Positions 23,817-30,954 of a stretch of 32,069 nucleotides of DNA are shown here, piece after piece. Each line of letters starts with the position of its first letter. Within the stretch, counting starts at the first letter, position 1. The notes beneath the pieces were generated by a model that made no database searches, was not told the DNA's origin, and worked only from the letters and a program-made list of their open reading frames with translations. This DNA is from Acidisphaera sp. S103. GTDB taxonomy: Bacteria; Pseudomonadota; Alphaproteobacteria; Acetobacterales; Acetobacteraceae. The position numbers and the translations under genes were made by a program. The stretch is from positions 106,932 through 139,000 of the forward strand of contig NZ_LMUJ01000032.1 in NCBI RefSeq assembly GCF_009765975.1. The letters run 5' to 3'.

Positions 23817-24501
23817 CCGCCGGCTGCAGCCCGGCACGCCGAAGCACGGGAGCAACCGCTGGCGACGTCAGGAAACGCAGGAAGGCAGAAGCCGCCTCGG
23901 CCTGTTCAGAGCCGGCCAGAATCCCGGCTGAGAACGTGGCGGCAGTCTGAATGTCGGCGGGCAGGGGGCCGACGACCTCGATACCCGGCACCACCATCAG
24001 TTCGCTGATCTGTTGCACGGCGAGTTCGGCCTCGCCACTCACCAGGCGTTCGGCGGTGAAACCGGACGGCACGACGATCGCCTTGGCATTGACCTCGGCC
24101 GCGATGCCCAGCCGCTCGATCAGGCCGGCGAAGAATATGCCGCTGGCACCGATCCGCGAATATGCGACGGATCGCGCCGACAACAGCGCCTGTTTGAACG
24201 CGGCGACCGTCGCGATATCCGGCTTGGGCGCGCCGGCCTTGACCGCGATACCGACAAACGACAACGCAACATCCGATCGGCTACCGTGACGAACCTCGCC
24301 CTCCCGAGTCAGGTCGTCGATGCCTTGTGCTGTCAGGATGGCGATATCCGCCGCCTCTCGGGCGCGCAGCCGGTCCAGCAGCGCGACGGTCGGAGCAAAA
24401 TCCGCCTCGATCGGCGTGCCGGTTTCGCGTTCATACTGAGCCGTCAGATCGCGCATCGCCCCCATCACGGCCAGGGTCGACAGCACACGAAGCGAAGTCA
24501 T
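23803..24501 (-). CDS. ModA-like solute-binding-fold protein without signal peptide
   Basis: A 232-residue type II periplasmic-binding-protein fold (SBP_bac_11/molybdate-type) beginning MTSLRVLSTLAVMGAMRDLTAQYE. The usual exported versions have an N-terminal signal peptide; here the first beta strand starts at residue 3, so the product is probably cytoplasmic. Fold landmarks are DIAILTAQGIDDL, AYSRIGASGIFFAGLIERLG, GEAELAVQQISEL and FLRFLTSPAVAPVLRRAGLQP. The start is fixed by GGAG seven bases upstream and by a four-base ATGA overlap with the transglutaminase-like gene. Such cytosolic versions may bind a ligand as sensors, but the ligand (oxyanion or other) is not evident. It is last in the five-gene leftward operon. 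Confidence 0.8.
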   Translation of the reverse strand: MTSLRVLSTLAVMGAMRDLTAQYERETGTPIEADFAPTVALLDRLRAREAADIAILTAQGIDDLTREGEVRHGSRSDVALSFVGIAVKAGAPKPDIATVAAFKQALLSARSVAYSRIGASGIFFAGLIERLGIAAEVNAKAIVVPSGFTAERLVSGEAELAVQQISELMVVPGIEVVGPLPADIQTAATFSAGILAGSEQAEAASAFLRFLTSPAVAPVLRRAGLQPAVIAP

Positions 24502-25382
24502 ACGGCGTCTCCAGCATCCATTGGTTCAAGATCGACGCCGACCCGGACGACGTGGTCGCCGCCGCCCAGGATCACGCCGCGCACCGGGCTGATATCGCTG
24601 AAATCACGGCCCCAGCCCAGCACCACGTGTTCGTCCTTCACCACGATGCCGTTGGTCGGATCGATATCCACCCAGCCATGTTCGGGACCCAGCCAGCAGC
24701 CGACCCAGGCATGGGATTGATCCGCACCCTGGCGCTTGACCTGACCCGGCGGCGGTTTGGTGCGGATATAGCCGGACGTGTAGCGCGCCGGCAGGCCAAT
24801 GCCGCGCAGCCCGCTGATCAAGGCATGGGAGAAATCCTGGCAGACCCCCTCGCGTTGCCGCATGATCTGCGCGACAGGGGTAGCGATCGACGTCACGCCC
24901 GCCCTGAAACGGAATTCGGTGAAGAAACGGTTGTTGAGCTCCAACAGCGCTGCCAACACCGGCCGTCCCCGAGTGAAGGATTGGCTGACATAAGCCTTCG
25001 CCTCGGCATCGATCGGCGCCATCGCGGTGCCGAAGCGGAATTCGGCGGCCTGCCATCCCTCCGGCGTGTGCGTGGCCTGGGCCACATCTTCCCAGGGCAG
25101 CGTGTCCTGGGCGGCAGGCGGCGGCGGACAATCGACATCGACGACGGCGTGCGATGTGACCTCGAAATCCGCGTGCGGCAGGTCCATGAACAGCCAGGTG
25201 ACATGATTGCCGAAGTGGTCCAGCCCATCGCGACGCCGAGCCGGCGTGGGGGCTGTGGTGATGCGTTCGGACAGGACGGTCTGCCACGGCCGCGGCCGAG
25301 GCCGCAGATGCACCATGTGCGCCGCCAGCTCGACCGGTGTGCCGTAGGCGTAACTGGTGGTGTGTCGAACGCGGTAACGCAT
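24498..25382 (-). CDS. Transglutaminase-like cysteine protease-fold protein
   Basis: A 294-residue bacterial transglutaminase-like protein. The N-terminal part (RYRVRHTTSYAYGTPVELAA) is the bacterial transglutaminase N-terminal beta domain. The core has the Cys-His-Asp triad: Cys181 (REGVCQDFSHALISGLR), His224 (DQSHAWVGCWL) and Asp241 (GWVDIDPTNG). Members are generally thought to act as cysteine peptidases or amidases on peptides; many sit beside alpha-E and circularly permuted ATP-grasp genes, which are absent here. There is no signal peptide. It starts 20 bases after the ethylene-receptor-like kinase gene and overlaps the next gene by four bases, so it is expressed with the signalling genes, an unusual association. 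Confidence 0.9.
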   Translation of the reverse strand: MRYRVRHTTSYAYGTPVELAAHMVHLRPRPRPWQTVLSERITTAPTPARRRDGLDHFGNHVTWLFMDLPHADFEVTSHAVVDVDCPPPPAAQDTLPWEDVAQATHTPEGWQAAEFRFGTAMAPIDAEAKAYVSQSFTRGRPVLAALLELNNRFFTEFRFRAGVTSIATPVAQIMRQREGVCQDFSHALISGLRGIGLPARYTSGYIRTKPPPGQVKRQGADQSHAWVGCWLGPEHGWVDIDPTNGIVVKDEHVVLGWGRDFSDISPVRGVILGGGDHVVRVGVDLEPMDAGDAV

Positions 25383-25402
25383 CCGAACCGCTTAGCGTAT
25401 TT

Positions 25403-26554
25403 TCAGGACCTCGGGAATGACCCAGCCGCTTCCGGACCGATCACCGCTTCCGGCCAGGTGAACCGGAAAATCGTGCCGCGCCGGGGCGGAGCACTCTCGA
25501 CCCAGACCCGTCCCCCAGCCCGTTCGACGATCTTCTGCACGATCGACAGCCCCACGCCGCTGGTCTCCCGGTCGTCGCGGCTTTGCAGGGTCTGGAAGAT
25601 CATGAAAATCTGCTTGTGGAACGCCAGATCGATGCCCGGCCCATCGTCCTCCACGCAGAATTCCGCCACGCCGTCGACCATACGCATGGATGCCAGAACC
25701 AAACCCTCCGAACGGTCATGGTGCTTGACGGCATTGGAGATCAGGTTGCGCAGGACATGGTCCAACGGCGGTCTTTGTGTGACGATCGTCGCCACCTCGG
25801 TCTGAAACCGCACGAGAAAACCCGGCGGCGGCGCGATGGAACTGACGATCTCCTCGACCAGGTCGCCAAGATGCACGGGCTCCGCCTCCGCCTTGGCATG
25901 CCCGACACGCGCATAGTTCAGCAGGCTGGTGATCAGCATTTCCATCCGGACCATGCGTTGCCGCATGAGTTGGAGATTCTCCAACGCCCCCGGATTGGCG
26001 GTCCCTTGGATGTCCTCGCCGATCCATTCCGCCAACTGCCCGATGGCGCGCACCGGCGCCTTCAGGTCGTGCGACACGATATAGGCGAACTGCTCTAGAT
26101 CGTTGTTTCGCCGAACCAACTCCAACGCCCGCTGCTCACGTTCCGACAGCGCCGCGTTGACTTCGCGGAACTGCGTGGGCGACGGCAGCAGCATCAGTCG
26201 AGGCAGATGTATCCACAGCATGATCGTCGTCAGGACCGACACACAGGCGGTCGCCGCCTTCACCAGCCCTTCAAGTCCGTAGGCCGGCACCCACAGCGTC
26301 AGCAGCTCGAACCAATGATCCACACCGCACAACACGATGAACGCCGCGAACAGCAGATACATCGGCTTGAACAGCAAATCCTTCCGACGATGCACTAAAA
26401 TCGTCAGCGCCAGCGGAATGGTGAGGTAAGCGATACCAATCGCGCCGTCGGAAAGCGCGTGCAACCAGATCAGCCCCGGCTCCCACGACAGGCAAAACCC
26501 GTGCGGCGTCAGCCCGGAGGGATCGACAAGCCAACGAGCCAGTGCGTCCAGCAT
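25403..26554 (-). CDS. Histidine kinase with ethylene-receptor-like (ETR1 N-terminal) membrane domain
   Basis: A 383-residue inner-membrane sensor kinase. Residues about 28-120 hold three hydrophobic segments matching the ethylene-binding domain of plant ETR1 and cyanobacterial homologues: LSDGAIGIAYLTIPLAL and FAAFIVLCGVDH. Offset by 11 residues, ETR1 Asp25, Tyr32, Ile35, Pro36, Ile62, Cys65 and His69 correspond to Asp36, Tyr43, Ile46, Pro47, Ile73, Cys76 and His80; the Cys and His bind Cu(I) in ETR1. There is no GAF domain. A short coiled coil leads to a phytochrome-type HisKA (SHDLKAP, His162) and a HATPase (NLISNAVKHHD, DDGPGID, SGVGLSIV). It is 28 bases after the receiver gene, its probable partner. 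The Shine-Dalgarno is weak. The actual ligand is unproven. Confidence 0.88.
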   Translation of the reverse strand: MLDALARWLVDPSGLTPHGFCLSWEPGLIWLHALSDGAIGIAYLTIPLALTILVHRRKDLLFKPMYLLFAAFIVLCGVDHWFELLTLWVPAYGLEGLVKAATACVSVLTTIMLWIHLPRLMLLPSPTQFREVNAALSEREQRALELVRRNNDLEQFAYIVSHDLKAPVRAIGQLAEWIGEDIQGTANPGALENLQLMRQRMVRMEMLITSLLNYARVGHAKAEAEPVHLGDLVEEIVSSIAPPPGFLVRFQTEVATIVTQRPPLDHVLRNLISNAVKHHDRSEGLVLASMRMVDGVAEFCVEDDGPGIDLAFHKQIFMIFQTLQSRDDRETSGVGLSIVQKIVERAGGRVWVESAPPRRGTIFRFTWPEAVIGPEAAGSFPRS

Positions 26555-26582
26555 ATGTGTTACGATCTTTATGAAGGGCGGG

Positions 26583-27011
26583 TCAGGCGGGGAATTCGAT
26601 CACCCGCCAGTAGTGCTCGAGCATGCTGATCGCCTCCAGAAAGCTTTGCCCCGGCCGATGCTTCAGGACATATCCCGCCACGTTCTTCTGATATGCGCGT
26701 GTCCTGTCGTCCTCCGCCGCCGAGGTGGTCATCACGAACACCAGGGTGCCGCGCAGGGCGGCGTCGCGGCGCAGTTCTTCGAGGAACTCAATTCCGCCCA
26801 TGCGTGGCATGTTGAGATCAAGTAGAACCAGGCATGGCGATGGTATTTTTTCACGGCCGTTCTGGCCGCGCAGATACTCCAACGCCTCGATGCCATTCCG
26901 CGCCTCGATCACCGGATTGGCGATCCTCAGTTCGCGGAACGATCGTTTGACCGCCATCACATCCACTTTATCGTCGTCGACCAGCAGGATGTTCACTGTG
27001 TTGCCCGTCAA
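26583..27011 (-). CDS. Single-domain response regulator (Rcp1-like)
   Basis: A 142-residue stand-alone receiver. The acidic pocket is VDDDKVD (12-14), the phosphoacceptor Asp65 is in LVLLDLNMP, and Thr96 (MTTSA) and Lys117 (YVLKH) complete the switch residues. The insertion-rich form and C-terminal helix resemble Rcp1, the receiver partner of bacterial phytochrome kinases. There is no output domain, so it must pass phosphate to, or regulate, another protein; the divergent hybrid kinase is a candidate. I chose the TTG at 27011: AAGGAGG lies seven bases upstream and the start overlaps the stop of the PAS kinase (TTGA). The longer in-frame TTG at 27029 begins inside that Shine-Dalgarno. Confidence 0.9.
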   Translation of the reverse strand: MTGNTVNILLVDDDKVDVMAVKRSFRELRIANPVIEARNGIEALEYLRGQNGREKIPSPCLVLLDLNMPRMGGIEFLEELRRDAALRGTLVFVMTTSAAEDDRTRAYQKNVAGYVLKHRPGQSFLEAISMLEHYWRVIEFPA

Positions 27012-28150
27012 ACCGCGGCCTCCTTCCAAGTAAAGACAAAACTGGTGCCGCGCGCCGGCGGGGCGCTTTCGACCCAGATACGACCGCCATGGGTCTGCAC
27101 TTTTTTCTTCACGATCGTCAGTCCTATGCCACTCGATTCGACGTCGTCGCGACTTGCCAGGGTCTGGAACATCAGGAAAATCCGATCGTGGAACTGCGGC
27201 GGAATCCCCGGCCCGTCATCGGTGACGCGGAATTCCGTCAGGCCATCCACCGCGCGTGCCTGCACCGTGATGCGGCCCTCGGTCCGGTCATGATGCTTCA
27301 GCCCGTTGCTGATCAGGTTTTCCAGTACCCGCTGGATCGGCACGCGATGGGTGCGGATGACCGGCATGGGACCTTCACAGGCGACGACGAAGCCCCGCGG
27401 CGGCCCCAGCATGGCGACAACCTCCTGAATCACTTCGGCGATGTCGACGTCCTCGATCGTTGTATTGGTGTGTCCGATCCGGGAATAGGCGAGCAACCCG
27501 TCCAGCAGCATCTGCATGCGCGCCACACGCCCCTGCAGCAGCTTGATATTTTCCAATGTCTCGGCATTCGCCACCGGTTCGATATCGTCGACGATCCATT
27601 GCACCAGGTGGGAGATCGCGCGCAGCGGCGCTTTCAGATCGTGCGAGGCGGCATAGGCGAATTCCTCGAGATCGGCATTGGACCGCTCCAACTCGGCCCG
27701 CTGCTGTTCTTTTTCCCGTTCGGCCTGGTGCCGTGCCGAAACATCGATAATGCCGGCCAGCACCATCGGTTCGCCATCGATATCGATCGGATTAAGCCCG
27801 ATTTCCAGTCGGAATTCAGTGCCGTCCTTGCGTAATCCGAACAGGTCCTGCCCGTCGCCCATCATGCGCGGCGATATGGCGGCGAAGAAACCACCGCACA
27901 GGCCGACGTGCCGGTCGCGGACGCGCGGAGGCAACAGCATTTCCAGAGGCCGACCGAGCAATGCCGCTCGGTCGTACCCGAACATGCGTTCGGCCTGCCC
28001 GTTCACCATCTCGATCCGTCCGGATCGTCCCGCCAGCACCAGTGCGGTGGGTGATGCTTCCACGACGCGGGCAAATCGATCTTCCGCCGACAGGCTGGGC
28101 GACGAACGGGATCGAGGTGTCGCGGTGGCAGCATCGGATTCCATGGTCAT
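27008..28150 (-). CDS. PAS-domain histidine kinase (soluble)
   Basis: A 380-residue cytoplasmic kinase, first in the leftward operon. A PAS domain (about 22-138; ALVLAGRSGRIEMVNGQAER, MFGYDRAALLGRP, and the PAC end LRKDGTEFRLEIGLNPI) leads through a coiled coil to a phytochrome-type HisKA (ASHDLKAPLRAIS, His170) and a HATPase (NLISNGLKHHD, TDDGPGIP, SGIGLTIVKK). There are no membrane segments. The kinase core is strikingly like that of the ethylene-receptor-like kinase two genes downstream. I prefer the ATG at 28150, six bases after AGGAGG; ATGs at 28153 and 28144 are alternatives. The PAS ligand cannot be told; no Cys typical of a LOV domain is seen. Confidence 0.9.
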   Translation of the reverse strand: MTMESDAATATPRSRSSPSLSAEDRFARVVEASPTALVLAGRSGRIEMVNGQAERMFGYDRAALLGRPLEMLLPPRVRDRHVGLCGGFFAAISPRMMGDGQDLFGLRKDGTEFRLEIGLNPIDIDGEPMVLAGIIDVSARHQAEREKEQQRAELERSNADLEEFAYAASHDLKAPLRAISHLVQWIVDDIEPVANAETLENIKLLQGRVARMQMLLDGLLAYSRIGHTNTTIEDVDIAEVIQEVVAMLGPPRGFVVACEGPMPVIRTHRVPIQRVLENLISNGLKHHDRTEGRITVQARAVDGLTEFRVTDDGPGIPPQFHDRIFLMFQTLASRDDVESSGIGLTIVKKKVQTHGGRIWVESAPPARGTSFVFTWKEAAV

Positions 28151-28299
28151 CATCACCCTCCTCGGGGCAAACCGGCGGGTATTCTGCCACATAGATGTTA
28201 ACAAAGAATAAACGCCGTTTCGACGCGATGCGATCTTAACTCTTCCTTAACGTTGAAGCCGTATTGTGGAAGCATGGAGTAGTATCAAGGATACACGTA
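28151..28299. promoter_or_regulatory. Divergent promoter region of the signalling block
   Basis: This 149-base AT-richer spacer separates the leftward five-gene operon from the hybrid kinase. It contains TTAAC three times: within GTTAAC (28198-28203) and in two CTTAAC copies at 28235-28240 and 28246-28251, the last two spaced by 11 bases, about one helical turn. That spacing is typical of sites for OmpR-type regulators, but no such regulator is encoded here. The AAGGA for the hybrid kinase lies eight bases before 28300. Confidence 0.5.
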
Positions 28300-30060
28300 A
28301 TGCGAGACTACCGTCTGTTGATCGTTGACGATGATGCTGTCGATCGCCGTCTGTATGGCAAATTGCTGGCACAGCTTGGACCCGACACCTGTCATGTTCA
28401 GCAAGCGGCGGATGGCGCGGCCGGCCTGGCAACGCTGCGAACGGAAAAATTCGATTGCGTGCTGCTGGATTTCAGGCTGCCCGACATGACCGGGTTGGAA
28501 TTCCTCGCCGCGGCTGTCGTGGATGGCGAACTGCCGTGTGCGGTCGTGCTGATTACCGGACAAGGCAACGAGGCGATCGCTGTTCAGGCGATGAAACGCG
28601 GCGTGCGGGACTATCTGGTGAAGGACCAGGTGAACGCCACCAGCCTTTGGCGCACAATGACGCAGGCGGTCACGCAGACGGAATTGCAACAGCGCCTTGC
28701 CTGCTCGCTGCGCGATTTGACCGCGGCCAACCTCGCCCTTGAGCAGGAGGCCGCCATACGCAAGGCGGCCGAGGCCGAAATGCGCACCGCCAAGGAAGCC
28801 GCGGAGCATGCCAACCAGGCGAAGACCCGCTTCGTTGCCATGGTGACGCATGAACTGCGAACCCCGCTCAACGGCATTCTGGGGTACGCCCAGCTTCTGC
28901 GCATCGAACCGGGACTTTCCCCCCGGCAGGACGCCCATGTCGGCGCGATGATGCAGGCCGGGCGGCATCTCCTCGAAATGATCGAGCGGGTGCTGGATTT
29001 CGCCAGTATCGAGAGTGGCCGGATGGAACTGCACCCGGTGGAGGTCTCGGTTCGCGACCTGACCGAAGGATGCGTCGCCTTCATCAGTCCGATGGCGACC
29101 AAGCGTGCGCTGAGTCTGCGGGTGGTCAACGCCCATGACGCGCCGCGGCAGATCGTCACCGACCCGTCACGGCTGCGGCAGGTCTTGCTCAATCTGCTGG
29201 GCAACGCGGTGAAATACACCGATGCCGGCAGCGTGGAGTTGCGCCTGCTTACCGGTGCCGTGCCGAACGGGCTGCGCATCGAAGTCGCCGATACCGGCCG
29301 GGGGATCGATGAAGCCAGCCGCGACCGGCTGTTCCAGGACTTCGAACGGCTCGAGGCCGCGACCAGCGTGGAAGGAACCGGCTTGGGCCTGGCCATCGCC
29401 GCGCGCATTATCAGGCTGATGGGCGGCACGATCAATCACGCGAGCAATCCGGGTGGCGGCAGCCTGTTCTGGTTCGAGTTGCCGCCGGGTGAACTGGCAT
29501 TGCCCGCGCCGCCGGAGCCGGCGGAAGCCGCGTCCTCGTCGTCTCGTCGGCACGTGCTTCTGGTTGACGACATCAAGATCAACCGCGACATCATCGGTGC
29601 GTTCCTGGACGCGGCCGGCCACGAGGCGGTGATGGCGGAAGGTGGCCAGGAAGCGATACAATTGGCCACGGAACGGCAATTCGACGTGATCCTGATGGAT
29701 GTGCGGATGCCGAAGATAGACGGGCTGGAAGCGACGCGGCGCATTCGGACGCTGCCCGGCGCCCAAGGCCAGGTGCCGATCCTGGCGCTGACGGCCTACA
29801 CGTTCCCCGACCAGGTGGCACAATGCCGGGACGCCGGCATGGACGGGCACCTTCCCAAGCCGGTCGACTACCAGACGCTGATAAATGGGATCGACGATGT
29901 GATCGCCCGCGTCCTGGCATCCAAAATGAAAGGCGACCTGGAGGATGTGGGGATAGGCGGTTCGGCTGCGTCTTCGGACCAGGACGGAGATCAAGGACCG
30001 ATCGCGTCCGGGGTGTGGCCTGCCCGTGCCGGATCGGGCGCCGGTCTTTCTATCGACTGA
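28300..30060 (+). CDS. Hybrid histidine kinase, REC-HisKA-HATPase-REC
   Basis: A 586-residue soluble hybrid kinase. The order is receiver 1 (about 5-120, acceptor Asp57 in LLDFRLPD), a long coiled coil (135-178), HisKA (VTHELRTPLNGILGY, His184), HATPase (NLLGNAVKYTD, VADTGRGID, GTGLGLAIA) and receiver 2 (418-535, acceptor Asp467 in LMDVRMPKIDG, with Lys520 in LPKPVD). With a receiver as its only input domain, it is likely driven by phosphorylation from another kinase, and the two kinases across the divergent promoter are candidates (inference). There is no Hpt domain, so a phosphotransfer protein must lie elsewhere. The last 40 or so residues are a Gly/Ser/Asp-rich tail. The ATG at 28300 has AAGGA upstream. 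Confidence 0.93.
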   Translation: MRDYRLLIVDDDAVDRRLYGKLLAQLGPDTCHVQQAADGAAGLATLRTEKFDCVLLDFRLPDMTGLEFLAAAVVDGELPCAVVLITGQGNEAIAVQAMKRGVRDYLVKDQVNATSLWRTMTQAVTQTELQQRLACSLRDLTAANLALEQEAAIRKAAEAEMRTAKEAAEHANQAKTRFVAMVTHELRTPLNGILGYAQLLRIEPGLSPRQDAHVGAMMQAGRHLLEMIERVLDFASIESGRMELHPVEVSVRDLTEGCVAFISPMATKRALSLRVVNAHDAPRQIVTDPSRLRQVLLNLLGNAVKYTDAGSVELRLLTGAVPNGLRIEVADTGRGIDEASRDRLFQDFERLEAATSVEGTGLGLAIAARIIRLMGGTINHASNPGGGSLFWFELPPGELALPAPPEPAEAASSSSRRHVLLVDDIKINRDIIGAFLDAAGHEAVMAEGGQEAIQLATERQFDVILMDVRMPKIDGLEATRRIRTLPGAQGQVPILALTAYTFPDQVAQCRDAGMDGHLPKPVDYQTLINGIDDVIARVLASKMKGDLEDVGIGGSAASSDQDGDQGPIASGVWPARAGSGAGLSID

Positions 30061-30119
30061 TCATGCCATCGCAAGATAACGCGATCAGGGGGATAATGGT
30101 GTGTCCTTCGCGGGTCTTT

Positions 30120-30869
30120 TCACAGCATCACCGTGCCCCCATCTACCGCGATCGTTTGGCCGGTCACGAATTTGCTGCCGTCGCCGATCAGCCACGCGAT
30201 CGTGCCCGCCAGGTCCGCCGGCTCCAGGGTCCGTTGGATCGACTGACCCGCACGAATGACCTCCAATCCGCGGTCCAGTTTGTCGCCCAGGAATTCGACC
30301 GTCCCCTCGGTCATCACCGCGCTGGGTGCGACCGCGTTGACCCGTATGGAATCCCGCCCCAACTCCCTGGCCAACCCCCGCGTCAGTCCGATCACGGCGG
30401 CCTTGGAGGTTGTGTAGTGCAACGCGAACGGCATCCCATAGGTCGCCGCCAGCGAGGCGATGTTGACGATGGACCCACCGCCCGACTGGCGCATCGCCGG
30501 CACGACCGCCTTGCAGCAGTTCCAGATGCCCTTGACGTTGACCGTCATCGCCGCGTCCCAGTCGTCCTCCGGAATCTGGTTGAACCGGCCACCGCGCAAG
30601 GACCCGTACAGCGCCGCGTTGTTGATTAGCGCATCGATCCGGCCGAACCGCTCCATCGCCTGCCGGGCCATCGCATCGGCGGAGGCGGCGTCGGCGACAT
30701 CCAAGGTCACCCCGAACGCATCATCGCCAGCCGCGGTTACCGCGGCTGAACAGTCCAATACGTCGCCGGCTACGACATGCGCGCCGGCCTGGCCGAGGCT
30801 TCGGGCATACTCGAATCCCAGGCCACGCGCGGCCCCGGTAATCAACACCACTTTTCCGGCGACGGTCAT
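30120..30869 (-). CDS. Short-chain dehydrogenase/reductase
   Basis: A 249-residue classical SDR acting on an alcohol or ketone with NAD(P). The cofactor motif is TGAARGLG (11-18) and the structural motif is NNAALYG. The catalytic residues are Asn111, Ser139 (NIASLAA), Tyr152 and Lys156 (YTTSK). Asp36 (VVAGDVLD) at the end of the second strand suggests NAD rather than NADP preference. The C-terminal FVTGQTIAVDGGTVML is typical. The ATG at 30869 follows GGGAGG about nine bases upstream; an in-frame GTG at 30905 is less likely. It is convergent with the hybrid kinase and divergent from the 2-hydroxyacid dehydrogenase (85-base spacer). The substrate is unknown. Confidence 0.9.
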   Translation of the reverse strand: MTVAGKVVLITGAARGLGFEYARSLGQAGAHVVAGDVLDCSAAVTAAGDDAFGVTLDVADAASADAMARQAMERFGRIDALINNAALYGSLRGGRFNQIPEDDWDAAMTVNVKGIWNCCKAVVPAMRQSGGGSIVNIASLAATYGMPFALHYTTSKAAVIGLTRGLARELGRDSIRVNAVAPSAVMTEGTVEFLGDKLDRGLEVIRAGQSIQRTLEPADLAGTIAWLIGDGSKFVTGQTIAVDGGTVML

Positions 30870-30954
30870 GATGGTCTCCCTCCCGTGCGATTTGCCCAGC
30901 GGCACGACATTGGGCTAAGCCCCGGGACCCTAATCGTCTCAGGAAAGACCAACA

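Noticed and set aside
24327-25805. Plus-strand open frame of 492 codons
   Set aside because: It lies opposite the transglutaminase-like and kinase genes, whose motifs are clear, and its translation is low-complexity.
30066-30085. Short inverted repeat ATCGC-N8-GCGAT between the hybrid kinase and the SDR
   Set aside because: Five-base arms and no T-tract on either strand; too weak to call a terminator.
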